From: Yponomeuta sedellus
Lineage: Eukaryota; Arthropoda; Insecta; Lepidoptera; Yponomeutidae
Reading direction: 5' to 3'
NCBI GenBank assembly: GCA_934045075.1
Contig: OW203751.1
Location: forward strand, 5,157,822 to 5,221,821
Length of the DNA: 64,000 bases
A program made the position numbers and the translations under genes. The notes beneath the pieces were generated by a model. The model searched no databases. It had not been told where the DNA came from and was given only the letters and a program-made list of their open reading frames with translations. How positions within the stretch are numbered: position 1 is the stretch's first letter; each line of letters opens with the position of its first letter. Positions 32,770 through 43,792 of this stretch are shown in pieces.

Positions 32770-32895
32770 TATTAAGCTCTTATCTAGCGGTGAGGAATGG
32801 TTAGGAATTAACAAAAATTAATAAGCTAAGTAGTTTACTGTATTTAAGTGCTTGTTGTTGATACTGTTTTTCCTCCTTTATAAAATAAAAATAAA
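32770..32895 (+). mobile_element. second copy of the element inserted in RTE-4
   Basis: AGCTCTTATCTAGCGGTGAG to AAGTGCTTGTTGTTGATAC, as at 13289-13400, with an A-rich tail. Confidence 0.7.
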
Positions 32896-33110
32896 TATCA
32901 TTTACAAACTTTCACATTTAAAATATTTGATTTATATTTCTACTTCCATCTCCAATATATTGCTCCAGTCCATCTAAAGGTTGTCTGGAAGAGATCACGG
33001 AAGGCCGCCGTCTGTACTCTCAGTTTAAGAAATATCTGCGTAATTTCCTTTCATAAGTACAATAAAATGTTCTCTATTTATCTATAGGTGTCGTGATCTA
33101 GTACGACGCG

Positions 33111-33456
33111 TACAGTACTACACATCATAAAAGTCCCTTCCGGAATCTACGTTCGCGCAGACTAGGAAGAAGTGTAACGAAAGTACCCGAAGCGATAAGT
33201 ACATTCAACATTGTCTTTAACCGATTCGGTTAAGGTGCAATTGATTGCCGCAGTAGCGCTACCTATTTCGCTCACGCTAATATTGCCAAACTAATAGTCA
33301 CCTGCATCGATGACGTTGAATCAACCAATAGCAACAAAGGCGCGCGGCCTGCCATAAAATGAAACTATCTGATTGGTCGATCAACTTACCGCACATCCAA
33401 AATTTGGTCATCTGCGCAGGTACATCCGCGAGACTTATTTCTTGTGTAGCACTGTA
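33111..33456. mobile_element. TIR-A element, copy 2 (346 bp)
   Basis: Opposite orientation to 2020-2357; ends TACAGTACTACACATC / GTGTAGCACTGTA; internal blocks TAGTCTGCGCGAACG-type and CATCGATGACGT are shared. Confidence 0.8.
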
Positions 33457-33837
33457 CTACCCTGGAGAAAGTGACTTTCCAGTACAATTAATGTACTGAA
33501 AAGTCAAAACCCTTGACTTTCCAGTACATTAGTTGTCAAATTGTGCCATTTTAGCGCCACTAAACGCTTGACTCGCGCTTTCGTATAGTCGACAGCACAT
33601 CAAACTTTACACCTGTGCGTTCTACTGCATTTCTTTACGAGCGACTTTGCAAGTGAAATATAAAACCTGATGTGCTGTTGACTGTACTACCTATGGAGTT
33701 GGTTTTGGCCTCGTATCGTATTGCAAGATAGTGGAATTGGTTGCCATCAGATTCCTTTAGAAGACTACCGCGTTCATCTTATAGAAGATCGCGGATGAAG
33801 TACGTCACAGTAAATACGCCGAAATTTTGCCACGTCG
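33457..33837. other. sequence with a small palindrome
   Basis: GACTTTCCAGTACA occurs direct and inverted around 33470-33530. Nothing else. Confidence 0.45.
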
Positions 33838-34590
33838 GGCGAAATAAATTAGAATTCGAAATTTGAAAATATGCCGCATCGAGCATCTATGGAATTCGAA
33901 ATGCGAAATTTGAAAATATGCCGCATCGGACATAATGGAATTCGAAATTTGAAAATATATCGCATCGGGCATAGGTTTAATAAATTCGAAATTTGAAAAT
34001 ACGCCATTTCAAGAGAATAAAATTTGAAGATTGAAAATACCTACTCAAGCGTATTTTGAATTCGAAATTTGAAAATACGCCACATCGAGCGTATTTGAAG
34101 TTCGTAGTTTGAAAACACACCACATTGAGCGAATTAGAAATTAGGAGTTTAGAATACACCATATATGCAGCGAATTCGAAATTCGGAGTTTGATAATACG
34201 CCACACCGAGCGAATTTGGATTTTGAAAATTTGCTACATCAGACGTATGTGGACTTCGAAATTTGGAGGTATGCCGCATAAGGAGGTATTTGGAAATTCG
34301 CAAAAAACGCTGAATCGGCCCTATTTAGAATTTAAAATTAAGCCGCATCGTGCGTTTCTAGAATTCGGAATTTAAAAATGCACCGCACCCAGCGTATTTG
34401 GAATTCGGAATTTGAAGATACGATGAACCTGCGTATTTGAAATAAAAAAAAAACGCTGTTTTAGGCCTCTTTTCAATCAAGAATTTGAAAATATAGAACG
34501 GAATTCGAGATTCGAAAATACGCTGCGTCGGGCGTCTTAAGACCTTGTAATTTGGAAATTCGTTGCATCAGGCGAATTTGAACAACTCTC
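33838..34590. repeat. degenerate minisatellite, ~45-bp unit, ~17 units
   Basis: Repeated theme GAATTCGAAATTTGAAAATA followed by CGCCGCATCGRGCGTATTT-like text, with many substitutions and length changes. A minus open frame (33977-34303) shows the repeat at protein level (GVFSNFEF-like) and is not a gene. A stray unit is at 38340-38400. Confidence 0.85.
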
Positions 34591-35164
34591 GATACCGATG
34601 TGAATAATTCGTTCAAGAGATCTACTATGTACGAGTATCCCCTGAGTTGAGTAACGTCGATTTTTACATTGTTTACGTTATTACAGCTTTCAAATGCATA
34701 AATATTTTTGCACTTCGGAAATCAACCCAACACAGTGGACCCTTACTGTGCGTATAAATAGAATGCCTTTCATGCTTCAGTATTTTCTATTTTCTCCTGC
34801 AGACAACTCCGACTATTTCCGTGAGGCCAAATCTGTTGTGTCATTTAATTTTCCAGTCACTTAAGAAACGTTAGGCCCAATCATCCAAGACTAGGCCAAA
34901 CTGCGAGAAAGCGGTGACTAAACAAAAATACTCGACCGGCTAACATAATGCACGCCGAGACAAAGGCAGCTTTGCCGGAGACCACATAAAGGCGGCTGAA
35001 GGACGTTCAAGAACAATAGATACGAAATTCAATGGAGGAAAGTGGGTGGAGGAAACGGAGGTGTCTGGGCCGGTCACAAAAATGATGTATACGTTCGGTT
35101 GAGGCGGTTCGGTTCACTCGACTGAAGCCATTTGTGGTCGAGACAGACTGTAGCAGCTCGGAAT
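34591..35164. other. sequence without recognised feature
   Basis: Nothing identified. Confidence 0.5.
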
Positions 35165-35470
35165 CTTCATCTTCTGGTTAAGTCCACTGCTGGACATAGC
35201 CCTCCCCTAATGAGCGCCATAGCGCCCTGTCTTCAGCTTGCCGCATCCAACATCAGCCGACAGTTTTTCGTAGATCGTCATCCCACCTGGTCGGATGGCG
35301 TCCTACACTACGTTTGCCGAGTTGCGGTCTCCACTCAAGAACACGTTTACTCCAACGGTTGTCGGTTCTTCGTGAGATATGCCCAGCCCACTGCCACTTC
35401 AGCTCGCTAATGGAGGTCGGAATGATACGCCATAAACTATCTCTCTTTCTTTCTAGTTTTAGTCCCACGT
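35165..35470 (-). pseudogene. RTE-1 LINE: reverse transcriptase C-terminal remnant
   Basis: Minus strand: ISELKWQWAGHISRRTDNRW, SKRVLEWRPQLGKRSVGR, PTRWDDDLRKTVG, then a frame change and the 3' tail AGGGGAGGGCTATGTCCAGC. The order matches 3440-3875. The frame change near the end marks it as dead. Confidence 0.85.
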
Positions 35471-35509
35471 GGTGGTATGTATGTATGTATGTATTTGTTA
35501 ATATACTAG

Positions 35510-35735
35510 CTACCGCGGTGTAGAAAATCGATACACCGCGGTTTTACCCGCGGTGTATCGATTTTCCCATGGGAATAAGATATTTTCCCGCAGTAAAACG
35601 TAGCTCATGTGTTAATCCAGGATATCAGCTATCTCCATACCAAATTTTACTAAAATCGCTTCAGCCGTTTATACGCGAAGAAGTAATCAAACATACACAC
35701 TCACAAACTTTCACCTTTATGAAATTAGTGTGATG
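35510..35735 (+). mobile_element. retroposon 3' end with hairpin
   Basis: GAAAATCGATACACCGCGG / complement (35523-35541, 35548-35566) form a 19-bp stem. Downstream CTCCATACCAAATTTTACT and AATCGCTTCAGCCGTTTATA resemble the 3' region of widespread lepidopteran retroelements. Confidence 0.5.
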
Positions 35736-35825
35736 TGATGTGACGTGATGTGATTATGTGATATAGATAGATAGAGAAGAGAAAACTTTATTGCACAACC
35801 AGAAAAAAGAACACAACCATGATTT

Positions 35826-36051
35826 TACTATTTTTATTTTTAATGCCCTAACCCGTGCTAAGGAACAAATTTAAAAACCTATTTAGAGGCTAAAAATTTC
35901 ACCCATGCCGGGATGTAAAGAGGTTCGAAATTTCACTGATGCCGTGAGTCGCCCATTGGCTCAATTGGTAGAGCGCTGGTACGGATAGCCAGAGGTTGCG
36001 GGTTCGAATCCCGGCATGGGTGAAATTTTTAGCCTCTAAATAGGTTTTTAA
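35826..36051 (+). mobile_element. foldback SINE-I no. 2
   Basis: 13-bp target duplication ACAACCATGATTT (35813-35825, 36052-36064). The first 88 bp are the complement of the SINE-I 3' end, up to CACCCATGCCGGGA. At ~35915 it switches to forward SINE-I (TGTAAAGAGGTTCGAAATTT), whose tRNA-like domain and 3' end are complete. Confidence 0.9.
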
Positions 36052-36064
36052 ACAACCATGATTT

Positions 36065-36529
36065 CTTAAATCCTAAGTAATGTTATACAATTGGCGGTCT
36101 TATCGTTTAGCTATCTTTTCCAGACAATTTTAGGATAGATAGAACAGATAGATGACGAGAGAGTGTTGTAATTATTCCAACTTTACTGGACACTTGTGTC
36201 AGGGATGGGATTAATTAACACAACACTATTAAATGACACTGAACACGGTTTATAAGAAATTAACAGACGCAGAGTATCTAAATGACAACAGAAGGGAGGG
36301 ACGCAAGTTCATGTACATATAATCTTTGTTACCACAGAGAGTAATACTAAGAACACATCGGACATTTCCAGAATTAAAAATGCTCCCTGGGTTCTATAAT
36401 GTTATGATTTTGGCCTAAAAAGTGGCCTTGTGGTTCGCTTGCCTAAAATATTTGTGCCAGGGTAGTTCTACAGGAAGATAAGACCGCGAATAATATAGAG
36501 CAAAATTTACATGTAACATAACATAACAA
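36065..36529. other. AT-rich sequence, possible LINE tail
   Basis: ACAATTGGCGGTCTTATCG (~36090) is the complement of a block in the LINE 3' UTR at 44450. Otherwise nothing. Confidence 0.4.
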
Positions 36530-36665
36530 CACGCCTGTATTCCATAGGGGTAGGCAGAGACCAGAGACTGCCACTTGCCACGATCCTGACAGATCACCTT
36601 GGCTTCATCAACGTTCATAAGTCGTTGCATGCATGCACGCCGGTTCCGGGTACTTTTTATCTTAA
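36530..36665 (-). pseudogene. RTE-3 LINE 3' fragment
   Basis: Minus strand MQRLMNVDEAKVICQDRGKW then QSLVSAYPYGIQA; no stop at the family's usual position. Confidence 0.75.
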
Positions 36666-36944
36666 CCTTTGTTACATGTAAGCCTTTTTATGCATTTTCT
36701 GGTGGGTTTAATAAAGAGTTCCAATCTAGCCTCATCTAATAAGTTTTAACCCTACCAAAACTTTAGCAAACTTAACAATCGCTGTAGCTGATCAATTCGG
36801 ATTTTGGTATCGCTCAATTTATTATTGGCGAACTAATTGCTGCTCGAAATTGTTTTATTTTCGACCGGACAATTGAATTTCAGACTAAAATTGCATTTAT
36901 AAAATGACGCCCAAAAAACTCTAAATAAAAAGTGACCTTTTTGC

Positions 36945-37320
36945 ATCTACTTAATGAGATGATTTATACAGCGTCCAGTGGTATCTTCACTCACACTAGA
37001 TGATTGAAGGGACAACTCCGACGCTGTAGTGCCTGGGAAATGGTTTTATAGATGGTTTAGGCTTGCCCAGCACCTATACCATCCTGACAGCTTAGACGGC
37101 CTAGCCCACAGGAAAGACTAGTCAATACGTGTGGAGCCAACCAAGCCGCGGGTTTTCTCACGATGTTTTCCTACACCGTTAGCGTGGGATATTGCGACTA
37201 CAAGTCCGCGAGTGTACGTAACTTTGAAATTGAACAAAGTCATTGGTACATGCCCGCACTCGGTATCGAACCTGGGGCTCTCGCTTGCCAGTCCATGGAT
37301 CTACCCACTGAGCTACCACC
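36945..37320 (-). mobile_element. SINE-M, full length
   Basis: Minus strand: tRNA-like head (GGTGGTAGCTCAGTGGG-like, B-box region mutated), core GTGTAGGAAAACATCGTGAG, then the family 3' third. Near-identical to 40438 and 63562. Confidence 0.85.
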
Positions 37321-37671
37321 TCTTCAAAAACTCTAAACTAAAACAAAAAAAATACCGATAACTTGTGACTAACACCGCCTTTACTTTGTGATCGTTCAAT
37401 TAAATGTCACAGAGGACACTGAATCTAAACCCAAATTTTAAAACAAAACAATTTAAAACAAAACAAACCAATTTTAATAAACGCGTGGCGCTGCGAAATT
37501 GCGTAGTAAAAATATAATGTAACCTCTGTTATATGCCTCAGTTGATTATAAGCCGTTTTATTGCCGTCACTGAAGCTGAAATAAAAAGATCATTGTAAAG
37601 ATAATAAAGCTCGTTGAGTACCTATTTTGTCACACGCATACATTAATCATACTGTAGACCCTCGAATCGCT
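37321..37671. other. AT-rich sequence, nothing recognised
   Basis: Nothing identified. Confidence 0.5.
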
Positions 37672-38302
37672 CGTAGCCCCGGCTGCCTGGGTGATCTTAA
37701 ACGATCACGACGGTTAAGTAACATAGTGCACATTCAGTGCATGGATGGGTGACCGTCTATGAATAACGCTAGTGGCATTTTTCCGAGCGGTTTCGTGCTT
37801 CGCAAGGCACGCTAAGCCGTTGGTCCCGGCTGCCGTCGATAGATGGCAGTCGTTAAGGCAAGTCAGAGGCCTTAGGGCGGCTTGAAAACTTCTGATGGTA
37901 AGACCAGCAACTAGTCCTGTAAGCCTCTACCAATCCGGACTTGGCCCTTGGTTGAGTATGGCCGACATAGCTCAGAGAATCAGCAAGCTGAAGTGGCAGT
38001 GGGCTGGCCATATCTCGCGAAGAACCGACAACCGTTGGAGCAAACGTGTCCTTGAGTGGAGACCGCGACTCGGCAACGTAGTGTGGGACGCCCTCCGACT
38101 AGGTGGGATGACGATCTGCGAAAAACTGCAGGCGGATGCTGGATGCGGCAAGCTGAAGACAGGGCGCTATGGCGCACATTAGGGGAGGGCTATGTCCAGC
38201 AGTGGACTAGTATAGCCTGACGAGGCGAGGTGAGTATGGCCTATAGCTTCCTCAGGGAAGACACCTGTTCCCTTCGGAGGGGACATAATGGGTTGATGAC
38301 AT
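37672..38302 (+). mobile_element. 5S-SINE B interrupted by an RTE-1 copy
   Basis: Head GTAGCCCCGGCTGCCTGGG, AACGATCACGACGGTTAAG and ATGGATGGGTGACCGTC; body to 37963; resumes at 38231 and ends GGGGACATAATGGGTTGATG. TGAGTATGGCC is present on both sides of the insert (37953-37963, 38231-38241). Confidence 0.9.
37964..38230 (+). pseudogene. RTE-1 LINE, 5'-truncated insertion in 5S-SINE B
   Basis: Encodes DIAQRISKLKWQWAGHISRR, TDNRWSKRVLEWRPRLG; then a one-base loss shifts the frame (VVWDALRLGG) before the tail AGGGGAGGGCTATGTCCAGC and TATAGCCTGACGAGGCGAGG. The 11-bp target duplication shows a single clean retroposition; the frameshift may be later. Confidence 0.9.
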
Positions 38303-38842
38303 GAATTATAATGAACGGCCGTATGTAGAGATGAGAAACGAGTTTTCGGACACTCATTTGGACTTTGAAAATACGCTACATCGGATGCATTTATATTTGG
38401 GAAAATATCCAATATACGCCTGAGACAGCGCATATGAAAGTTGTTTAATTTCCGTTCCTGTTTGGCATACGATGTCCAGGTCTCTGCGCCATATAAGAGT
38501 ATGGACAAGATGCAGGTCTGATAAATAATCATCTTGGTCTTTACAGTGAGATATTTGTTGTACCATACTCTTGCGCTCAGCTTCCCGAAGATCGTAGAGG
38601 CCTTGCCGATGCGGCTTTTTATTTCAGCGTCGAGGCAAAGATTGTTCGAGACTGTGGACCCAAGGTAGCAGAAATTATCAACAACATCCAGTGGTGAGCC
38701 TTCCAGCAAGATTGTGGGCATTTCATTAACCCCCTGCGCCATAATGACGGTTTTCTTTGCGTTGATGGACATAGAGAATTGCTTACAAGCTTTACTAAAC
38801 TTATCCAATATTTCCTGAAGTTCTGATAGGCCTGAAGCAACA

Positions 38843-39902
38843 GGGGTGCGATGCCAGATAACCTTCACGTGTACCCCTCCGCTTTCCGTTCCATCTGATT
38901 CTATGAACCAGGTGGAGGGGCAAGTGGTGGGGTCGGTGCACCCTGAGCGTTAGTCAGTAAGTTGTTAACGGAACTTACTGGCTAACGGCGAATAATCTGG
39001 CGGGAGGGGTCGCGTGGGCCCTGTTTCACTTTGTGGAGCGGGACCCAGGCGACCAACCGATTGAAGGACCGACTGGGGGGGGCGCCGCTGCGCGAAAGCG
39101 CGCGCGCCTCGTACCAGTCGGACCAGAGTGGCCGTGGGCGGAGGGTCGGGGGACCCTCTGCCTCCATCACGGCGGGAGGGGTCGCGTGGGCCCTGTTTCA
39201 CTTTGTGGAGCGGGACCCAGGCGACCAACCGAATGAAGGACCGACTGGGGGGGCGCCGCTGCGCGAAAGCGCGCGCGCCTCGTACCAGTCGGACCAGAGT
39301 GGCCGCCGGGACGCGGAGGGTCGGGGGACCCTCTGCCTCCATCACGGCGGGCCGGAAGGCGCCCTTGCGTGTTCCGAGGGTGCCTTCTGGCACGGAGGGG
39401 GCCCGCGCGGTCGCTCACCGCCTTCTCTGCTTTCAGAGAAGTGCTGGTGGGCGACGTGACGGGCCTCGAGTGTGGGGCGTGTGGGGGCCAACAGTTGACA
39501 TTGGCCCCCATGCGCCCCAACGAGGAGGTGCGCCGCCCTCCTCTAATCCCATTGGACCACACAACAATGGGATGGAGGGGGCGGCGCGTTGGGGCGTGTG
39601 GTGGCCAAGGGGTTCGCACTTGGCCACTATGCGCTCCAACGAAGAGATGCGGCGTTCCCTCGCCCCGTCGTTCGGTCCGATGCGATGGGGCAGGGGCGCC
39701 GCCGAAGGAGTGCCCGAAAGGGCGCCCGCAGACGGGGTCGCGGAAGTGTGCGTAAGCGTCCCCGTGGCCCCGTCCTTTGCGGTGCGGAGGAACACCCCAG
39801 GAGTTTTAGTCGGTATACCGCCCTTTTCAGGGCGGGGAGTCCGACATAACCACTGTGCTCCCCCGAGCCGGTGGTACCCGTAATTGGGGTTTCTCCTGGG
39901 TA
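38843..39902. mobile_element. 1060-bp GC-rich insertion with 8-bp target duplication
   Basis: AAGCAACA lies at 38835-38842 and 39903-39910. The insert is far richer in G+C than anything else here and open in many frames. It contains a 172-bp direct tandem duplication (39001-39172, repeated from 39173), a TAAGTTGTTAACGGAACTTA hairpin near 38960, and hairpin-like repeats in its right part. No terminal inverted repeat or poly-A was found. Family not recognised. Confidence 0.75.
39001..39345. repeat. 172-bp tandem duplication within the GC-rich insert
   Basis: CGGGAGGGGTCGCGTGGGCC starts both units (39001, 39173). Units are almost identical, with small changes after CCAGAGTGGCCG. Confidence 0.9.
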
Positions 39903-40178
39903 AAGCAACAAATGCTGCATCGTCAGCAAACAGCAAGCTGTCAATGAAAATATCCTGGCGATGTCTTTTGGATTTAAGGAGGGAAACATTGAAAAGCTTA
40001 CCATCCACCCTAGTGTGAAGGTGTATGCCTTGTTGGTTATCTCCGAAAGCAACCTTGAGGAGTACAGAGAAAAATATACCAAACAGTGTCGGCGCTAGCA
40101 CACCACTCTGCCTGACCCCTCTTCTCATGTCAAATGGGTCCGATATATTTCCCTTATAAACAACGGAGTGCTTATATC

Positions 40179-40437
40179 ATTCTATTGAAAAACGACGTTA
40201 AGCACGTTTCAGTATAGACGTAGAATGATATCGCTGCGTTTGCGTGGCCCGGACCGCTGATGGATCCGTTTTGTCCACAGATGAGCTACAAAGGCCTGTA
40301 ATTAATCAAGTTTATCTCCAAATTGCGTCTCTGTTTATCTTTTGCGTGGACAATCAACTAACAAACTGATTGGCCGGTGAAAGCCAAATCGGATTTCTTA
40401 ATGATTTGCGATGCTCATAAAAATAATATTGGCCTTT
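40179..40437. other. sequence without recognised feature
   Basis: GGCCGGTGAAAGCCAAATCGG near 40372 is related to the hairpin family at 41481. Confidence 0.4.
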
Positions 40438-40830
40438 TTGCATCTACTTAATGAGATGATTTATACAGCGTCCAGTGGTATCTTCACTCACACTAGATGG
40501 GTGAAGGGACCACTCCGACGCTGTAGTGCCTGGGTCATGGTTTTATAGATGGTGTAGGCTTGCCCAGCACCTATACCATCCTGACAGCTTAGTCGGCCTA
40601 GCCCACAGGAAAGACTAGTCAATACGTGCGGAGCCAACCAAGCCGCGGGTTTCCTCACGATGTTTTCCTTCACAGTTAGCGTGTGGTATTGCGACTGTAA
40701 ATTCGCACATGTACGTAACTTTGAAATTAAACAAAGTCATTGGTACATGCCCGCACTCGGGATCGAACCTGAGGCTCTCGCTTGCCAGTCTATGGTTCTA
40801 CCCACTGAGCTACCACCGCTACATGCGGTG
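40438..40830 (-). mobile_element. SINE-M, full length
   Basis: Minus strand head GGTGGTAGCTCAGTGGGTAG, B box GGTTCGATCCCGAGTG, core GTGAAGGAAAACATCGTGAG, 3' third with CGGCCGACTAAGC-type blocks. tRNA-like arms well preserved. Confidence 0.9.
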
Positions 40831-40978
40831 CTCATACATAGTTATATATTCAACGGGTCTAATGGCGATTATTTAACAGGTAAATAATCGCGATTAGATC
40901 CGAATATCCGATTAATATACGACTATGAAAGCTAAATCGGAACCTAAGTTCCGATTTGGCTTTGACGTTTGGATTTGA

Positions 40979-41180
40979 CGACCTCTGTGGCGTAACGGTA
41001 GCGCGTCTGCCTACCATGCAAGAGGTCCCGGGTTCGAATCCCGGCCGGGAACAAAAAAACCCAGGTCTTGGATGTTTACATGTTTGTGATGTCGTTGTTT
41101 CTGGTTCCCACGACACAGGGTATCCTAGTGTGGGGCCAGAAGCAATGTATGTGCCAGTATGTAAATGTTATGTTATGTTA
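40979..41180 (+). mobile_element. SINE-G copy 3
   Basis: Best-preserved head: CCTCTGTGGCGTAACGGTAG, GTCTGCCTACCATGCAAGAG, GGGTTCGAATCCCGGCC; ends with TGTTATGTTA. Confidence 0.88.
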
Positions 41181-41949
41181 AGTGTACATAGCGGTTGTTT
41201 TTTTTTTAAATGCGATTGCAAGAGACAAGTACTCCACAAATTCCGTAAAATAGTCTATGGTAGACACTTTACAGACAAACTACTTGTACGGAGTTTATGG
41301 AAGTGTTTTTATCAAATATAAAACTTTTGTAATTTCCTTCAGCAACTTTCTACCGTAAAGTTGTCTGGATTTTACCTTTAGCTGATGCTACCAATTGCAC
41401 TATGCACCTTTGTAAATATTTTGTATTTGTTGTTTTTTCCAGTGTTACCACAATAAGAAAATATTCTTACCAGCTACAATTTAGTTAGGATGCGATTCGT
41501 TATTCACTGGCCAATCAATTGGTTAGTTGATTGTCAAATTGATTGGCCAGTGAATACCAAATCGCATCCTGACTAAAGTTAAGCGGCATTATTTATTTAA
41601 AATTGTCTGTGGTAGACACTTTAAAAACAAGATACTTTACGACAGACTATTTGTACTGTGTTTGAAGTGTTTTTATAAATATCACCGCAAAATTTTAGTC
41701 AGGAGGCCAATAAATGTGTTATATTTTGCATAATATTGCATTTTTCTTGATGCAAATGTTTTTATGTTAATTTCACCCAAATGTCTAATGTGTGTTTAGT
41801 GTATGAATAAAGCATTGTCTTATGTTATCTTACTTAATAGTCTACACAAAATATAAATGGCGTTAGCTAAAAACCAAGGGCTCAAAGTTACCCTTAACAC
41901 ACCGCTAAGTCAGTTGCAATTCATCAGCAGACACACCGCGACTTTAACA
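41181..41949. other. AT-rich sequence with an inverted repeat
   Basis: GGTAGACACTTTA blocks at ~41262 and 41612 flank the hairpin at 41481-41576. Otherwise no feature. Confidence 0.45.
41481..41576. repeat. 40-bp-arm inverted repeat
   Basis: GGATGCGATTCGTTATTCAC ... CCAATCAATT and its complement (four mismatches) are separated by 16 bp; MITE-like. Confidence 0.85.
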
Positions 41950-42060
41950 CTATGTCGGGACTCGAACCCGCAACCGTGCTGGCGCTCTCCCAACTGAGCT
42001 AATGGGCGACTACCGACATCAGTGAAATTTCGACCCTCTTTACAATACTCTCCAGTCACT
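41950..42060 (-). mobile_element. SINE-I fragment
   Basis: Minus-strand tRNA-like domain (GGGACTCGAACCCGCAACCG, CCCAACTGAGCTAATGGGCG) plus the GAAATTTCGACCCTC block. Confidence 0.8.
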
Positions 42061-42145
42061 CTGGGTGTACTTCCATGTTTGTGATGCCCTTGCTTTTTAT
42101 CATTTGTATGTTTGTGATGCCCTTGCATTTAAATCATTTGGGACC

Positions 42146-42514
42146 TCGATATCAACCCTTGTATATCCTCACTGCTGGACCACGGGTCTCTTTCTGCATC
42201 GCGGGAAGGTTAGGCCATACTCCACCACGGGGGCCAAGTAGAGGTTGGTGGAGGATTGTAAGGCAGTAGCGGGCCTTACTGTCAGAAGTTATCAAGCCAC
42301 CCGTGAGTCCTCTGACATGGCTTAACGACTGCCATTACACAACAGTCGGCACCAACGGCTTAACGTGCCTTGTGTAGCACGGAAGCGCTCGGAAAAATGC
42401 CACTAGCGGTATTCACGGGAAGGTCACCCATCCTGCACCTGACCGCGCCTGTTGTTGCTTAACTCAAGTGATTGATTCCAATCACTCGGTTCGACTAGGT
42501 CACGAGCGCTTCGT
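42146..42514 (-). mobile_element. 5S-SINE A, full length with target duplication
   Basis: 9-bp duplication TTTGGGACC at 42137-42145 and 42515-42523. All blocks present; the 5S-like head reads (minus) GTTAAGCAACAACAGGCGCG and GGATGGGTGACC. Confidence 0.93.
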
Positions 42515-42523
42515 TTTGGGACC

Positions 42524-43792
42524 AGGACAAGTGATTGTGTTCTGTGGACGTTATTTATTTATTTATTTAAGCCTAAAAAATCGCCTCAAAATTACGCACT
42601 TAACAATTGTTTGCCAATTTGAACACTAGATGGCGTTGACGGTATTCTTTATCGCGATATGGTGGAGACCACAACTCCATAAAGATGCATTTGTCAATTT
42701 GAAGATTTAATTCATGGATTTCACTAACGGCACTTGACTAAATTTATATGGGACCATCTATAAAGTACTTACTTTTGAATACAAAAAAAAAGGTATTAAA
42801 ATCGGACAACGTGTTGGGGAATTATCGAAATTATAACTAAAAAAAAAATTGAATACCTCCATTATTTTTTGAAGTCATGATACATCTACCAACTGATTCG
42901 CGGAATTCCTCACGATGTTTTCCTTAACCATTAGCGTATGGCATTGCTACTACAATTCGCAGATGTAAGTAACTTCGAAAATAAACAAACATTACCTTTG
43001 GAAAAATCATTTGGGAATGTCTGTGCGATGTTTCAAAAAGTGTCTGTCCTTAGCAGAAGGAGTAACTATTTTAACTTATCGGAAAATTCGTTTATGAAAT
43101 TCGACAGATAGCAATACAAACAGGCAGACCCTAGCTTACAGTCCAATCAACGTAATGCTATTAGTTTGAGAACTGATAAAATCAGTTGTGTAAATACGCC
43201 GTCTAACCTAATTGGGAGGGGCGAAAATTAAGGTTACTGTCGCGGACACAGCCCACTACCCCAGATAAAAGGCATTTTAAAAGCTTGTTATTAGTTATTT
43301 ACTACTGATAGATAGACAGACAGATAGCACTGCTGTCAGATAGCAGTGGACTAATATAGCCTGAAGAAGAAGAAAATGATAGACAGAACATATGTTATTC
43401 TCATGGGAAAATCAATTATATTCCTTAATAAACCGCGGGTACACCGCGGGGCACAGCTATTTGGTATATAAATAAAACATTTCTTACTCTAACTCTTTAC
43501 TCTTAAATTTCCTTTTTTTCATTTCCACCCTCTAGTCAGAGCCAGACTGTCTCCAAGAGTTTAATAAATGCCTGAGACAACATTCTTAGCGACCATAAAT
43601 CTACGGCGTTCTCCTCTGAATACTTCCACGTGATGCCTTATATAAGTATGAATCTAATAACGCACAGTCAAGAATAACATATTATAAGACACCTAATATG
43701 AGGTACAGTCGATAGCGGATTAACTTCTCACTTTTGTGGCAAAGTCACCCTTAATGAAACTGAGTGAAGTACACGCGTGTAAGGGTTTCATC
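42524..43792. other. 1.3 kb with only small scraps
   Basis: 42895-42975 is a SINE-M core scrap (CTCACGATGTTTTCCTTAAC). 43344-43375 is the last ~30 bp of the RTE-1 tail (AGCAGTGGACTAATATAGCC) as an ultra-short insertion. The rest is unrecognised AT-rich DNA. Confidence 0.5.

Larger units (their letters stand above)
38303..40178 (-). pseudogene. RTE-5 LINE: reverse transcriptase, split by an insertion
   Basis: On the minus strand from ~40178: NISDPFDMRRGVRQSGVLAP, TLFGIFFSVLLKVAFGD and LLFADDAAFVA, which carries the catalytic F/Y-A-D-D motif (about 39919-39930). Reading continues after the insertion (38843-39902) with SGLSELQEILDKFSKACKQ, MSINAKKTVIMAQG, NFCYLGSTVSNNLCLDAEIK, SRIGKASTIFGKLSARVW, LSILLYGAETWTSYAKQERK and FHMRCLRRILDI near 38400, after which similarity is lost. 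Excising the insertion plus one copy of its 8-bp duplication joins FVA to SGLSE in frame. This is the largest LINE remnant in the window; the N-terminal endonuclease is missing. Confidence 0.88.

Noticed and set aside
33977..34303. 108-codon minus frame with repeating FSNFEF-like text.
   Set aside because: Translation of the degenerate 45-bp minisatellite.
33838..34590. CRISPR-like array.
   Set aside because: Units are degenerate, without constant repeats and unique spacers; the sequence is eukaryotic.
39128..39883. 251-codon plus frame and several overlapping frames in the GC-rich insert.
   Set aside because: High G+C removes stops in all frames; no motif recognised; frames run through a tandem duplication.
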